DNA from: Luteirhabdus pelagi
Lineage (GTDB): Bacteria > Bacteroidota > Bacteroidia > Flavobacteriales > Flavobacteriaceae
Direction: 5' to 3'
Length of the DNA stretch: 64,000 bases
NCBI RefSeq assembly: GCF_016827595.1
Contig: NZ_JAECMS010000002.1
Location: 620,001 to 684,000, forward strand
Shown here: positions 18,719-27,005 of the stretch, one piece after another
Numbering within the stretch: the first letter of the stretch is position 1
Layout: every line of letters begins with the position of its first letter
The notes under the pieces: model-generated
Seen by the model: the letters and a program-made list of their open reading frames with translations, nothing else
Told to the model about the DNA's origin: nothing
Databases searched by the model: none
Made by a program: the position numbers and the translations under genes

Positions 18719-19465
18719 ATGAAGCTTACACTTAAAATATGGCGACAAAAAAACGCCAGCGCAAAAGGTGCTTTTAAGAATTATAATGTTGAGGATGTCG
18801 ATGGCGATATGTCCTTTTTGGAGATGTTGGATGTGCTAAATGCAGATCTAATCGATAAAGGAGAAGAGCCGGTAGAGTTCGATCATGACTGTCGTGAAGG
18901 AATCTGCGGAAGCTGTAACCTTCAGATTAACGGACGACCACACGGACCAAAACGTCATATTACCACCTGCCAACTGCATATGCGTAGTTTTAACGATGGC
19001 GATACGATAGTTATTGAACCATTCCGCGCAACTGCTTTTCCAGTCATCAAGGATTTGGTGGTAGATCGCAGTGCGTTCGACCGTATTCAGCAAGCAGGTG
19101 GTTATATTTCCGTGAATACTTCTGGAAATACCATCGATGCGAATTCTATTCCCGTTGAAAAGGAAAATGCAGACGAAGCCTTCAACTCAGCAACCTGTAT
19201 TGGTTGTGGGGCTTGTGTTGCCGCATGTGTAAATGCAAGTGCGATGCTCTTCACTTCTGCAAAGGTGAGTCAGTTTGCCTTACTGCCACAAGGTGAAGTA
19301 GAAGCCAGCCGTCGTGTTATGAACATGGTAGAGCAAATGGATAAGGAAGGTTTTGGAGGCTGTAGCAATACTGGAGCCTGCTATATCGAATGTCCAAAGG
19401 ATATTTCACTTGAAAATATTGCACGTATCAACCGCGAATATCTTAAAGCAAGTGTAGAAAGCTAA
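18719..19465 (+). CDS. sdhB: Succinate dehydrogenase iron-sulfur subunit SdhB
   Basis: SdhB carries the [2Fe-2S], [4Fe-4S] and [3Fe-4S] clusters that move electrons from SdhA to SdhC. The 248-residue protein has the plant-type ferredoxin site Cys58, Cys63, Cys66 and Cys84 (CREGICGSC ... TTC) and two C-terminal cluster motifs, [11 protein letters not shown] and [12 protein letters not shown]. It is the last gene of the operon; a strong terminator begins 24 bases after the stop. Confidence 0.97.
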   Translation: MKLTLKIWRQKNASAKGAFKNYNVEDVDGDMSFLEMLDVLNADLIDKGEEPVEFDHDCREGICGSCNLQINGRPHGPKRHITTCQLHMRSFNDGDTIVIEPFRATAFPVIKDLVVDRSAFDRIQQAGGYISVNTSGNTIDANSIPVEKENADEAFNSATCIGCGACVAACVNASAMLFTSAKVSQFALLPQGEVEASRRVMNMVEQMDKEGFGGCSNTGACYIECPKDISLENIARINREYLKASVES

Positions 19466-19488
19466 TCTTAAAATTACATAATATAGAG

Positions 19489-19516
19489 AACCCAGCTAAA
19501 ATGGCTGGGTTTTTTT
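19489..19516 (+). terminator. Rho-independent terminator of sdhCAB
   Basis: AACCCAGC (19489-19496) pairs perfectly with GCTGGGTT (19504-19511) across a 7-base loop and runs into a stretch of Ts (19510-19516). Confidence 0.85.
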
Positions 19517-19636
19517 ATGTTGAAATCGCCTCGAAATTCCCTTATCAATCGATAGACGGAAACAATCGTAGACTTTTCTAATCCAAGCCATAAACTGTAT
19601 ATTTGCATTTAGAATGATTCTAAGTTGTAGCCCTAT

Positions 19637-20773
19637 ATGAAATTTTCCAAACAAGATATATCGAATGCCCTTGAAACCATCAGTATTGCTGGTGAAGGCA
19701 AAAATATGGTTGAAAGCGGCGCCGTTCGAAACATCGTAACGTTCGCAGATGAAGTGATCATCGATTTGGTGCTTTCCACGCCTGCCATGCATATTAAAAA
19801 GCGGGCAGAGGAAGACATCAAAAAGGCCATTGCTGAAAAGGTGTCCAAAGATGCTGAAGTAAAGGTCAATATCAAGGTAGAAGCGCCTTCCAAGAAAAAT
19901 CCAAACCTTATCAAAGGGAAACCGATTCCTGGCATTCAGAATATTATCGCCGTTGCTTCCGGCAAAGGAGGCGTCGGGAAGTCTACCGTTACGGCAAATA
20001 TGGCCGTAACGCTTTCAAAGATGGGCTTTAAGGTGGGTGTATTGGATGCCGATATTTATGGTCCATCCATCCCAATGATGTTCGATGTCTACAATGAAAA
20101 ACCACTTTCGGTTCAAGTAGACGGCAAGAGCAAGATGAAGCCTATCGAAAATTATGGCGTCAAAGTGCTTTCCATTGGCTTTTTCACCAAACCCAACCAA
20201 GCGGTTATTTGGAGAGGTCCGATGGCAGCAAAAGCACTAAATCAGCTTATTTTTGATGCGGCTTGGGGCGAACTCGACTTCTTGTTGGTAGACCTTCCTC
20301 CGGGAACGGGCGATATTCACCTTAGTATTATGCAGTCCTTACCAATTACTGGTTCGGTGGTGGTAAGTACGCCACAGAATGTGGCCTTGGCCGATGCGCG
20401 AAAAGGAGTCGCTATGTTCCAACAGGAAAATATTCAGGTACCAGTGTTGGGAATCATTGAAAACATGGCGTATTTTACGCCTGCCGAATTGCCCGATAAT
20501 AAATACTATATTTTCGGTCAGGAAGGTGCCAAGAATTTAGCGGAAGATTTGGATATTCCTTTCTTGGGTGAAATTCCATTAGTACAGGGTATCCGAGAAG
20601 CTGGTGATGTCGGTCGACCTGCAGCCATGCAAACGGCGACGCCAACCGAGGAGGCATTCGAGGAAGTGACCAAAAAGGTGGTCGAGGAAACGGTTCGAAG
20701 AAATGAAACCTTGCCTCCAACCGAAGCGATAAAAATAACCACTATGGCGGGTTGTAGTGCCGTCAAGAAATAA
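19637..20773 (+). CDS. Mrp/NBP35-family Fe-S carrier ATPase (ApbC-like)
   Basis: Mrp/ApbC proteins bind and transfer Fe-S clusters in an ATP-dependent way. The 378-residue protein has an N-terminal DUF59/MIP18-like domain (residues 1-90) and a SIMIBI ATPase domain with the deviant Walker A GKGGVGKST, DADIYGPS and VDLPPGTGD. The canonical cluster-binding CxxC that follows 'ENM' in E. coli ApbC is missing: here the segment reads ENMAYFTPAELPDNKYY. The only late cysteine is in the C-terminal MAGCSAVKK. The missing CxxC is, to my recollection, usual in Bacteroidota. It is followed one base later by a NifU-like gene, supporting a role in Fe-S delivery. Confidence 0.92.
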   Translation: MKFSKQDISNALETISIAGEGKNMVESGAVRNIVTFADEVIIDLVLSTPAMHIKKRAEEDIKKAIAEKVSKDAEVKVNIKVEAPSKKNPNLIKGKPIPGIQNIIAVASGKGGVGKSTVTANMAVTLSKMGFKVGVLDADIYGPSIPMMFDVYNEKPLSVQVDGKSKMKPIENYGVKVLSIGFFTKPNQAVIWRGPMAAKALNQLIFDAAWGELDFLLVDLPPGTGDIHLSIMQSLPITGSVVVSTPQNVALADARKGVAMFQQENIQVPVLGIIENMAYFTPAELPDNKYYIFGQEGAKNLAEDLDIPFLGEIPLVQGIREAGDVGRPAAMQTATPTEEAFEEVTKKVVEETVRRNETLPPTEAIKITTMAGCSAVKK

Positions 20774-20774
20774 T

Positions 20775-21014
20775 ATGAGCAACACAGAATTACATACGAA
20801 AGTAGAAGCGGCCTTGGAAGAGATCCGACCGTTTCTGCAAAGCGATGGAGGCGATATTTCGTTGGTCTCTATCGATGAGGGCACCAAGGTAACCGTTCGG
20901 TTGGAAGGTGCCTGTGTAGGCTGTAGCGTAAACCAAATGACCTTAAAAAGCGGTGTGGAAATGACAATCAAAAAGCATGCGCCGCAAATTCAGGAAGTGG
21001 TAAACGTCGCCTAA
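20775..21014 (+). CDS. NifU C-terminal domain (Nfu-type) Fe-S protein
   Basis: A 79-residue stand-alone NifU C-terminal domain with the LQSDGGDI signature and the cluster-binding CVGCSVNQMTLKSGVE motif. Such proteins hold a [4Fe-4S] cluster between two subunits and deliver it to targets. The start is ATG 20775, one base after the Mrp stop codon, so the two are translated from one message; an upstream in-frame start would lie inside the Mrp gene. Confidence 0.92.
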   Translation: MSNTELHTKVEAALEEIRPFLQSDGGDISLVSIDEGTKVTVRLEGACVGCSVNQMTLKSGVEMTIKKHAPQIQEVVNVA

Positions 21015-21030
21015 ATATGACTACGGTCAT

Positions 21031-21060
21031 TTTCTGAAAATCAGGAGTGACCTACTTTTG
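21031..21060 (+). promoter_or_regulatory. Promoter of the ferredoxin reductase gene
   Basis: TACTTTTG (21053-21060) matches TAnnTTTG. TTTC (21031-21034), one base off the -33 TTTG, lies 18 bases upstream. The start codon is 41 bases downstream. Confidence 0.5.
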
Positions 21061-21101
21061 ATGAACACTGAAATAAAACCCTATTAATCAGGGATTTTTC
21101 T

Positions 21102-22154
21102 ATGATACAAACAGATATTTTGATAATCGGTGCGGGCCCAACAGGGCTTTTTACCGTTTTTGAAGCCGGATTGTTAAAGTTAAAATGCCATTTAATCGAT
21201 GCCCTGGCACAGCCCGGTGGCCAATGCGCCGAAATCTATCCCAAAAAGCCTATTTATGACATCCCTGCCTACCCTGAAATCCTTGCAGGCGATTTAGTGA
21301 AGAATTTAATGAAGCAAATCGAACCGTTTCAGCCAGGCTTTACCTTGGGAGAACGAGCCGAAACCATCGAAAAACAAGACGATGGATCGTTTATCGTAAC
21401 CACCAATAAAGGAACAAAACACCAAGCGCCTGTAGTGGCCATCGCAGGTGGACTAGGAAGCTTCGAGCCAAGAAAACCCCCTATTACCAATATCGTCGAT
21501 TTTGAAGATAAGGGCGTGGAATACGTAATTCGTGACCCGGAATTGTATCGCGATAAGGATGTAGTAATTGCCGGTGGAGGCGATTCTGCATTAGACTGGA
21601 GTATCTTCCTTGCCGATGTGGCGAATAGCGTGACCTTGGTACACCGAAGAAATGAATTCCGTGGAGCGCTAGACAGTGTTGAGAAGGTTCAGGAATTAAA
21701 AAATCTTGGAAAAATCGAATTGATCACTCCAGCTGAGGTTGTCGATATCAATGGTAACGAAAGCGTGGAAAGCGTTTCCATTAAGCGTGGTGCCGATGTC
21801 TTTAATCGTGAGTGCGATCACTTTGTACCGCTGTTCGGATTGGCACCAAAACTCGGCCCGATTGCCGATTGGGGACTTGAAATTGAAAAGAATGCCATTA
21901 AGGTGGATAATACCTTAGATTATCAGACCAATATTCCCGGAATCTATGCCATTGGCGACGTGAATACCTATCCAGGGAAATTGAAATTGATTTTATGTGG
22001 CTTTCATGAAGCGACCTTGATGTGCCAGAGTGCCTATCAGCGTATTTTCCCCGATAAACGCTATGTAATGAAGTATACGACTGTTGGAGGTGTAGAAGGG
22101 TTTGACGGATCTAAAAAAGAAGCTCCAAAGGCTGTTGTCAAGGCTATTAATTAA
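21102..22154 (+). CDS. Ferredoxin-NADP reductase-like FAD/NAD(P) oxidoreductase
   Basis: The 350-residue protein belongs to the thioredoxin reductase-like (YumC-type) ferredoxin/flavodoxin-NADP reductases. It has the FAD-binding IIGAGPTGLFTVFEAG motif at the N-terminus, the QPGGQCAEIYP and YDIPAYP blocks typical of this subgroup, the NADPH-binding AGGGDSALDW motif near the middle and YAIGDVNTYPGK near the C-terminal FAD site. The redox CxxC of true thioredoxin reductases is absent. The next gene encodes a [2Fe-2S] ferredoxin, a plausible redox partner. Confidence 0.9.
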   Translation: MIQTDILIIGAGPTGLFTVFEAGLLKLKCHLIDALAQPGGQCAEIYPKKPIYDIPAYPEILAGDLVKNLMKQIEPFQPGFTLGERAETIEKQDDGSFIVTTNKGTKHQAPVVAIAGGLGSFEPRKPPITNIVDFEDKGVEYVIRDPELYRDKDVVIAGGGDSALDWSIFLADVANSVTLVHRRNEFRGALDSVEKVQELKNLGKIELITPAEVVDINGNESVESVSIKRGADVFNRECDHFVPLFGLAPKLGPIADWGLEIEKNAIKVDNTLDYQTNIPGIYAIGDVNTYPGKLKLILCGFHEATLMCQSAYQRIFPDKRYVMKYTTVGGVEGFDGSKKEAPKAVVKAIN

Positions 22155-22177
22155 ATCAATGAAACCATTGCGTGAGG

Positions 22178-22197
22178 CCTGCCTGCCGGCAGGCAGG
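22178..22197. repeat. Perfect 20-bp palindrome CCTGCCTGCCGGCAGGCAGG
   Basis: A GC-rich perfect palindrome in an otherwise AT-leaning intergenic gap, 28 bases before the ferredoxin start. A longer relative with the same GCCTGCCTGCC arms occurs at 39088-39129, so it is a dispersed REP-like element. Confidence 0.8.
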
Positions 22198-22225
22198 GAT
22201 AGATAGACACGCCCTAATAATCACT

Positions 22226-22558
22226 ATGGAACAGGATATATCCATAACTATTATCGATCGCCAGGGAGTGGAGCATACGATTGATGCTCCTACCGACATG
22301 AACATGAATCTGATGGAGGTGGTACGTTCGTACGAATTGGCACCAGAAGGTACTATTGGTGTTTGCGGCGGAATGGCCATGTGTGCCTCCTGCCAATGTT
22401 ATGTGTTGAGCGACCACGAATTACCTGAAATGGGCATGGACGAAGAGGCGATGTTGGCCGAGGCTTTTTATGTTGAAGACAACAGCAGGTTGGGATGTCA
22501 AATCCATATTTCTCCCGAGCTCGAGGGTTTAAAGGTGCAATTAGCGCCGGAAAGCTAA
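22226..22558 (+). CDS. [2Fe-2S] ferredoxin, adrenodoxin type
   Basis: A 110-residue electron carrier. Cluster ligands are in CGGMAMCASC (C-x5-C-x2-C, the adrenodoxin/vertebrate-type spacing) with the fourth Cys in RLGCQI. The start is ATG 22226; an upstream in-frame codon would read through the 20-bp palindrome and add unlike residues. It follows the ferredoxin reductase gene by 71 bases and probably works with it. Its stop codon overlaps by four bases that of the convergent SGNH hydrolase gene. Confidence 0.92.
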   Translation: MEQDISITIIDRQGVEHTIDAPTDMNMNLMEVVRSYELAPEGTIGVCGGMAMCASCQCYVLSDHELPEMGMDEEAMLAEAFYVEDNSRLGCQIHISPELEGLKVQLAPES

Positions 22559-23250
22559 TCAAACGAAGGCAACGCCATTTCGTACAATCGCTTCATAAAC
22601 AAATGATATGCTACTTCTGAAGGATGTAATCCGTCGGACGCGACTAATTCGGGACGTTCTAGTCCTTGTTGTGTGATATCGGTAATGTTCAAAAAACGGA
22701 CGCCTACTTTTTCCGAATAATCCTTGGCAAAAACATTGTATTCCCGTAGCTCCATTGAAATAGCTTCCGGAGTTGGCTCTTTTCCAAAAGGAGTATAAGA
22801 ATAATCGGGTATGGAGAGCACGACAACATCCTCTTTAGTTCCGCCAGCATATTGAATCGCCTTATTCAGTAGGATAGGAAATTCCTTTTCATATAAGGTG
22901 AAGTCTTTTTGCTGATATTGATTGTTCACGCCAATTAATAAAGTAACGAAATCGTAGGTAGGAGCTAGCTCCTTAGTCGCCAATGCTGAAAGCAAGTCGC
23001 TGGTTGTCCATCCCGTTTTGGCAATGATTTTCAGATTGATGTTGGTATTATTTGTTTGTTGAAGCGAATCGACCAATTGATGCGAATAGGTACAGGTTTT
23101 GCACACGCTTTCGCCGATGGTGTAACTATCGCCCAACGCTAAATAAGAATAGGCAGCCTTTTTGGTTTCATTTTTAGTTGAAGGTGTCTGTTTGGTTGCA
23201 GAACAGGAGTATAGTAACCCGACGAATAATAAGAGTGCAATTTTTTTCAT
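22555..23250 (-). CDS. SGNH/GDSL hydrolase lipoprotein
   Basis: A 231-residue lipoprotein (lipobox LYSC) of the SGNH hydrolase superfamily. The four sequence blocks are visible: GDSYT (nucleophile Ser, block I), TGWTTSDL (Gly, block II), IGVNNQ (Asn, block III) and SDGLHPS (Asp and His, block V). The enzyme is expected to be an esterase or lipase in the periplasm. The family is broad and the substrate cannot be predicted. Its 3' end overlaps that of the ferredoxin gene. Confidence 0.9.
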   Translation of the reverse strand: MKKIALLLFVGLLYSCSATKQTPSTKNETKKAAYSYLALGDSYTIGESVCKTCTYSHQLVDSLQQTNNTNINLKIIAKTGWTTSDLLSALATKELAPTYDFVTLLIGVNNQYQQKDFTLYEKEFPILLNKAIQYAGGTKEDVVVLSIPDYSYTPFGKEPTPEAISMELREYNVFAKDYSEKVGVRFLNITDITQQGLERPELVASDGLHPSEVAYHLFMKRLYEMALPSFD

Positions 23251-23280
23251 GTTGAACAGTGCGTTATAATCAATATTTTG

Positions 23281-24177
23281 TTATTCGGTTTTATAGGCTG
23301 AAAGGTGTTGCGGCCCTTCCAATAACACCCGCGTCACTTTCAACGTCCCATCTTCGGTGGTTGAAATATGCCATTTGATGAGTGAAATCTTTCCCTCCAC
23401 AATTTCCAGTCCAGTGATACTTCTAGGATGCACACAACTTCCATCATTAAAATAGGCAATATCGCCTGGTTCCGGAAAGCGCGGACGATGGGTATGACCG
23501 GTAATCGTAAAGATATTATCGTTCGCGATAATCCATTTTTTGGTGCGTCGTTCTACCTTAATTAGTTCGCGGTAGTTTTTGGCCGGACTGGTGGGGTCGC
23601 CAATGCCAAAAATCTGTAATTGTCGCCACAATGCTCGCACCATAAAACGATTGAACCTCCAGCCGTGATAGTTCATCCAATCCGCTTGATGGCCATGTAG
23701 CATAAAAATCTCCTGACCGGTTTGGGAATGCTCTAAAACCAAGCCTTCACTAAACTCGATGCCGGGAAATAGAGGGTCATCATTGCCGGTAACTTTATTA
23801 AAATAGCTATAAAGGTTTTTTTCGACATACCGCTGATTCTTATATGCCATGTCATGATTACCGATGAGGCGGTACAATCGATTTTCAGCATAAAACAAGC
23901 GCATCAGTTCGAATACGTTATGGTGGGCTTCAAATACAGATTGAAAGGTTAGGTTCTCCCATAATTCGTCACCATCGCCTAGTTCACAATACGTAAACCC
24001 TTCTTTGTAGTAGTGCTGAAGCGCATGGAAATAGATATTCCGATTGTTTGCAAAATCGTCGGCAAAGCTATTATCCCCGCGATGACAATCGCTAAAAATG
24101 ATAAATTTCGAACGATCGTCGAAGGATATCCGCCGCGCATTCTCGTAGGCTTTCGAAATTCTATGATGGGAGGCCAT
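23281..24177 (-). CDS. Metallophosphoesterase, LpxH/calcineurin-like
   Basis: A 298-residue cytoplasmic-looking calcineurin-fold phosphoesterase. Metal-binding motifs appear in order: SDCHRGDN, GDGDELWEN, GNHDMAY, HGHQADWM and GHTHRPRF. The layout resembles LpxH-related enzymes acting on UDP-diacylglucosamine, but the 'GDGDE' form and length differ from true LpxH, so the substrate is uncertain. It lies 30 bases upstream of the SGNH hydrolase gene and 38 bases downstream of the DUF3050 gene on the same strand, so the three may form one operon. Confidence 0.88.
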   Translation of the reverse strand: MASHHRISKAYENARRISFDDRSKFIIFSDCHRGDNSFADDFANNRNIYFHALQHYYKEGFTYCELGDGDELWENLTFQSVFEAHHNVFELMRLFYAENRLYRLIGNHDMAYKNQRYVEKNLYSYFNKVTGNDDPLFPGIEFSEGLVLEHSQTGQEIFMLHGHQADWMNYHGWRFNRFMVRALWRQLQIFGIGDPTSPAKNYRELIKVERRTKKWIIANDNIFTITGHTHRPRFPEPGDIAYFNDGSCVHPRSITGLEIVEGKISLIKWHISTTEDGTLKVTRVLLEGPQHLSAYKTE

Positions 24178-24215
24178 ACCGAATCTTTCTCTAAAGATAC
24201 GATATGGGAAATTCT

Positions 24216-24989
24216 TTAGGCCGGTTGCCGTTCTAAAATTTCACTCAGTACTCCTTCCCAAAGTTGCTCCCGTGCCTGAAGCGAAGCGATGACGGTTTGT
24301 TCCACTTCGTGCCATTTTCTGCCATCGTCTTGACAGAGTTGCTCGATCATAGCCAGGGCCATCGGACCATGCTCATCGCCATCCAATTCGATATGGCGAT
24401 CGAAATAATATTTGAAATCGGCTAAGTCTTCCTCTGGAAAGTTCTGCTGAATATTCTTGATGATTTCTGAAAACATCTCTGGAATCAAGTCTTCACGTCC
24501 AAAGGTGAAGGCAGCCGCAATGTTGTGATTTTTTCCTTCTGAAATAGTGTTGAAGGTGAAGGTCAAGAAGTCCTTTGCAGCTTTCGGAAGCGAACTTTTC
24601 TGAATGGTTTTTTTGATATCGTTTCCTTCCAACTGTTGAAGAAACTTAGCAATGGTCGAAGTATCCGCACCTGCTTTTTCCATAGCATCTAGGTACATTT
24701 CAAAATGACTTTGACGTTCGCCAGCACGGTTGATATCGGTTTCCTCGGCCAACACGATTTCATTGATCAGGTAGCGCGTTTCCGGATTGCCTTTCGGCTT
24801 CCATGGTACCTTGGTACAGGTTAGGTTATTTTGAAGCGCTTTTAGCAGCGACATAAAATCCCATACGGCAAAAACATGGTATTCCATAAACAACCGAAGG
24901 TGCTCAGGTGTTTTGATTTCGGTATAGAGCGGGTGGTTTAGTAGGGTTTCGCGATAGGGTGCGACTTTCTTTTCAATTTGGGCAATCAT
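24216..24989 (-). CDS. DUF3050 protein (haem-oxygenase-like fold)
   Basis: The 257-residue sequence matches what I know of the DUF3050 family: the N-terminal HPLYTEIKTPEHLRLFMEYHVFAVWDFMSLLKALQ stretch spans about residues 19-53, and the conserved EIVLAEETDINRAG follows. Members are predicted all-helical with a haem-oxygenase/TENA-like core; His and Glu residues in these motifs may bind a metal. No function is established. It starts downstream of a -7 promoter box that overlaps the terminator of the preceding acyl-CoA dehydrogenase gene. Confidence 0.82.
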   Translation of the reverse strand: MIAQIEKKVAPYRETLLNHPLYTEIKTPEHLRLFMEYHVFAVWDFMSLLKALQNNLTCTKVPWKPKGNPETRYLINEIVLAEETDINRAGERQSHFEMYLDAMEKAGADTSTIAKFLQQLEGNDIKKTIQKSSLPKAAKDFLTFTFNTISEGKNHNIAAAFTFGREDLIPEMFSEIIKNIQQNFPEEDLADFKYYFDRHIELDGDEHGPMALAMIEQLCQDDGRKWHEVEQTVIASLQAREQLWEGVLSEILERQPA

Positions 24990-25000
24990 AGCTTTTCTTG

Positions 25001-25008
25001 CAAAAATA
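25001..25008 (-). promoter_or_regulatory. -7 element TATTTTTG of the DUF3050 gene
   Basis: On the minus strand TATTTTTG lies 11 bases before the DUF3050 start codon. It also supplies the T-run that follows the upstream terminator hairpin on the same strand. The very short distance to the ATG implies a nearly leaderless message. Confidence 0.4.
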
Positions 25009-25036
25009 AAAAGCCTCCAACGAATGGTGAAGGCTT
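25006..25036 (-). terminator. Terminator of the acyl-CoA dehydrogenase gene
   Basis: On the minus strand AAGCCT (25036-25031) pairs with AGGCTT (25016-25011), with inner GC pairing in the 14-base loop, and is followed by a T-rich run towards 25001. It lies 25 bases after the acyl-CoA dehydrogenase stop. Confidence 0.65.
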
Positions 25037-25060
25037 CTTCAGATTTTAACCTAAAGTATT

Positions 25061-26239
25061 TTATTTAAAGGCATTAAGGCCTGTGATGTCAAGACCGGTA
25101 ATCAATAAGTGAATGTCGTGTGTTCCTTCGTAGGTAATAACACTTTCCAAGTTCATGCTATGACGCATGATGCTATATTCACCGGTAATTCCCATTCCAC
25201 CAAGAATCTGTCGCGCTTCCCGGGCAATGTTGATGGCCATATCGACATTGTTTCGCTTCGCCATGGAAATCTGTGCACTGGTCGCCTTCCCTTCGTTTCG
25301 AAGCACACCCAATCGCCACGCCATTAATTGCGCTTTGGTGATTTCCGTAATCATTTCGGCCAATTTCTTTTGTTGAAGTTGGTAGCCTCCAATTGGTTTT
25401 CCAAACTGAGAACGTTCCTTTGAATAGCGAAGCGCCGTATCGTAGCAGTCCATTGCAGCTCCAATCGCACCCCAAGCAATTCCGAATCGCGCAGAATCAA
25501 GGCACCCAAGCGGTGCACCAAGACCTGATTTACCTTCCAAAAGGTTTTCCTTTGGCACTTTTACATTGTCGAAAATCAATTCACCGGTAGCCGAAGCCCG
25601 AAGCGACCATTTATTGTGGGTTTCAGGAGTGGTGAAGCCTTCCATGCCACGTTCCACGATAAGGCCGTGAATACGTCCGCTTTCATCTTTCGCCCACACA
25701 ACTGCAACCTGTGCAAAAGGAGCATTACTGATCCACATTTTAGCGCCATTTAAAAGATAGTGGTCGCCCTTATCCTTAAAGTTGGTCGTCATGCCCCCAG
25801 GATTACTTCCGTGGTCTGGTTCAGTAAGTCCGAAACAGCCCATCCATTCGCCGCTGGCCAATTTGGGTAGGTATTTTTTCCGTTGTTCCTCGTTTCCGTA
25901 TTTCCAAATAGGATACATCACCAAGGATGACTGTACTGAAGCTGTAGAACGAACGCCACTATCGCCACGTTCAATTTCTTGCATGATAAGGCCGTAGCTA
26001 ATTTGGTCTAGTCCAGCACCTCCGTATTCTTCAGGAATATAAGGTCCGAAGGCACCAATTTCTGCTAATCCGCCAATAATCTGATCGGGAAATTCCGCTT
26101 TTTGGGCGTATTCTTCAATAATAGGAGAAACGTCACGCTTCACCCAATCGCGGGCCGCATCGCGTACTAATTTATGCTCATCGGTGAGCAATTCATCTAA
26201 ATTATAATAATCAGGAGCTTCGAATAAGTCTGGTTTCAT
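25061..26239 (-). CDS. Acyl-CoA dehydrogenase (glutaryl-CoA dehydrogenase-like)
   Basis: A 392-residue FAD enzyme that introduces a double bond between C2 and C3 of an acyl-CoA. Family signatures are present: GLTEPDHGSNPGGM (FAD/substrate loop), KMWISNAPFAQ, RFGIAWGAIGAA, RQILGGMGITGEY and the catalytic glutamate in SVITYEGTHDIHLL near residue 372. The 'YEGTHDIH' form and overall layout are closest to glutaryl-CoA dehydrogenases, which also decarboxylate; the sequence alone does not settle the substrate. It is a single-gene unit with its own promoter and terminator. Confidence 0.92.
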   Translation of the reverse strand: MKPDLFEAPDYYNLDELLTDEHKLVRDAARDWVKRDVSPIIEEYAQKAEFPDQIIGGLAEIGAFGPYIPEEYGGAGLDQISYGLIMQEIERGDSGVRSTASVQSSLVMYPIWKYGNEEQRKKYLPKLASGEWMGCFGLTEPDHGSNPGGMTTNFKDKGDHYLLNGAKMWISNAPFAQVAVVWAKDESGRIHGLIVERGMEGFTTPETHNKWSLRASATGELIFDNVKVPKENLLEGKSGLGAPLGCLDSARFGIAWGAIGAAMDCYDTALRYSKERSQFGKPIGGYQLQQKKLAEMITEITKAQLMAWRLGVLRNEGKATSAQISMAKRNNVDMAINIAREARQILGGMGITGEYSIMRHSMNLESVITYEGTHDIHLLITGLDITGLNAFK

Positions 26240-26262
26240 TTGGAATCAGAATTTTAGGTATA

Positions 26263-26270
26263 CAAAAGTA
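26263..26270 (-). promoter_or_regulatory. -7 element TACTTTTG of the acyl-CoA dehydrogenase gene
   Basis: Read on the minus strand this is TACTTTTG, matching TAnnTTTG, 23 bases before the start codon at 26239. Confidence 0.5.
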
Positions 26271-26291
26271 TTAAAACGGAAATCCTTTCAC

Positions 26292-27005
26292 CTACATTTT
26301 TAGGTAAAAATCTTTCACTAGGGCTTTGTATGCATCGGTATACTGATGGCGACTATGTTCTATAATAAGTGTTTCTTCTTCAATTTCTCCTTTTTCAAAA
26401 GAAAACTCTAGCATCACACGCTTTATGGCAGTCGAAGCGGTACCTTTCACATTACAGATCCGGGAAGGAAATAGACCTTTTGTTTCAGCTAATTTTATGA
26501 AAGATAATGCTTCTTTCTTCGGAAGAATAACAGAAAATAGTCCCCTATCAGAAAGGAGGGATGCTACGCCTTCAACTAAATGCGCAAAGGGGAGGGCATC
26601 GGCGAAACGCGCTTTATCGCGGGCTTCATCTTCCGTTTTATAATCTTCTGAATAGAACGGAGGGTTTGAAATGATCGAATCGTATTTGTCTTCTATCTCA
26701 TCGGCAAACTCTTGAAGCGAGGCATGATAACAGAACAGTCGGTCGCCCCAGGGAGAATTTTCAAAATTTTCCACGCATTGTTCGTAGGCGTCATGATCTA
26801 TTTCCAGTGCATCGATAAGCTCAGCATTCAATCGTTGTGCCATTTGAAGTGCAATGATGCCTGTTCCAGCACCGATATCCAAAATAGAATCAGGACGATG
26901 GTGAAGGGATGTCCATGCGCCCAATAGCACGCCGTCAGTTCCAATTTTCATCGCGCAGCGGTCCTGGGAAACGGTAAACTGTTTAAACCGAAAGGGTTTA
27001 TTCAT
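26292..27005 (-). CDS. tRNA1(Val) (adenine37-N6)-methyltransferase-like
   Basis: A 237-residue class I SAM-dependent methyltransferase. DIGAGTGIIALQMAQ (near residue 43) is the SAM-binding motif I and ISNPPFYSED (near residue 116) is the NPPF motif IV of N6-adenine methyltransferases. The N-terminal 'FRFKQFTVSQDRCAMKIGTDGVLLGAW' block (about residues 5-31) is characteristic of the TrmN6/YfiC family, which methylates A37 of tRNA1-Val. Its ATG shares one base with the rimM stop codon, so it is translationally linked to rimM and rpsP, all of which concern translation. Confidence 0.9.
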   Translation of the reverse strand: MNKPFRFKQFTVSQDRCAMKIGTDGVLLGAWTSLHHRPDSILDIGAGTGIIALQMAQRLNAELIDALEIDHDAYEQCVENFENSPWGDRLFCYHASLQEFADEIEDKYDSIISNPPFYSEDYKTEDEARDKARFADALPFAHLVEGVASLLSDRGLFSVILPKKEALSFIKLAETKGLFPSRICNVKGTASTAIKRVMLEFSFEKGEIEEETLIIEHSRHQYTDAYKALVKDFYLKM

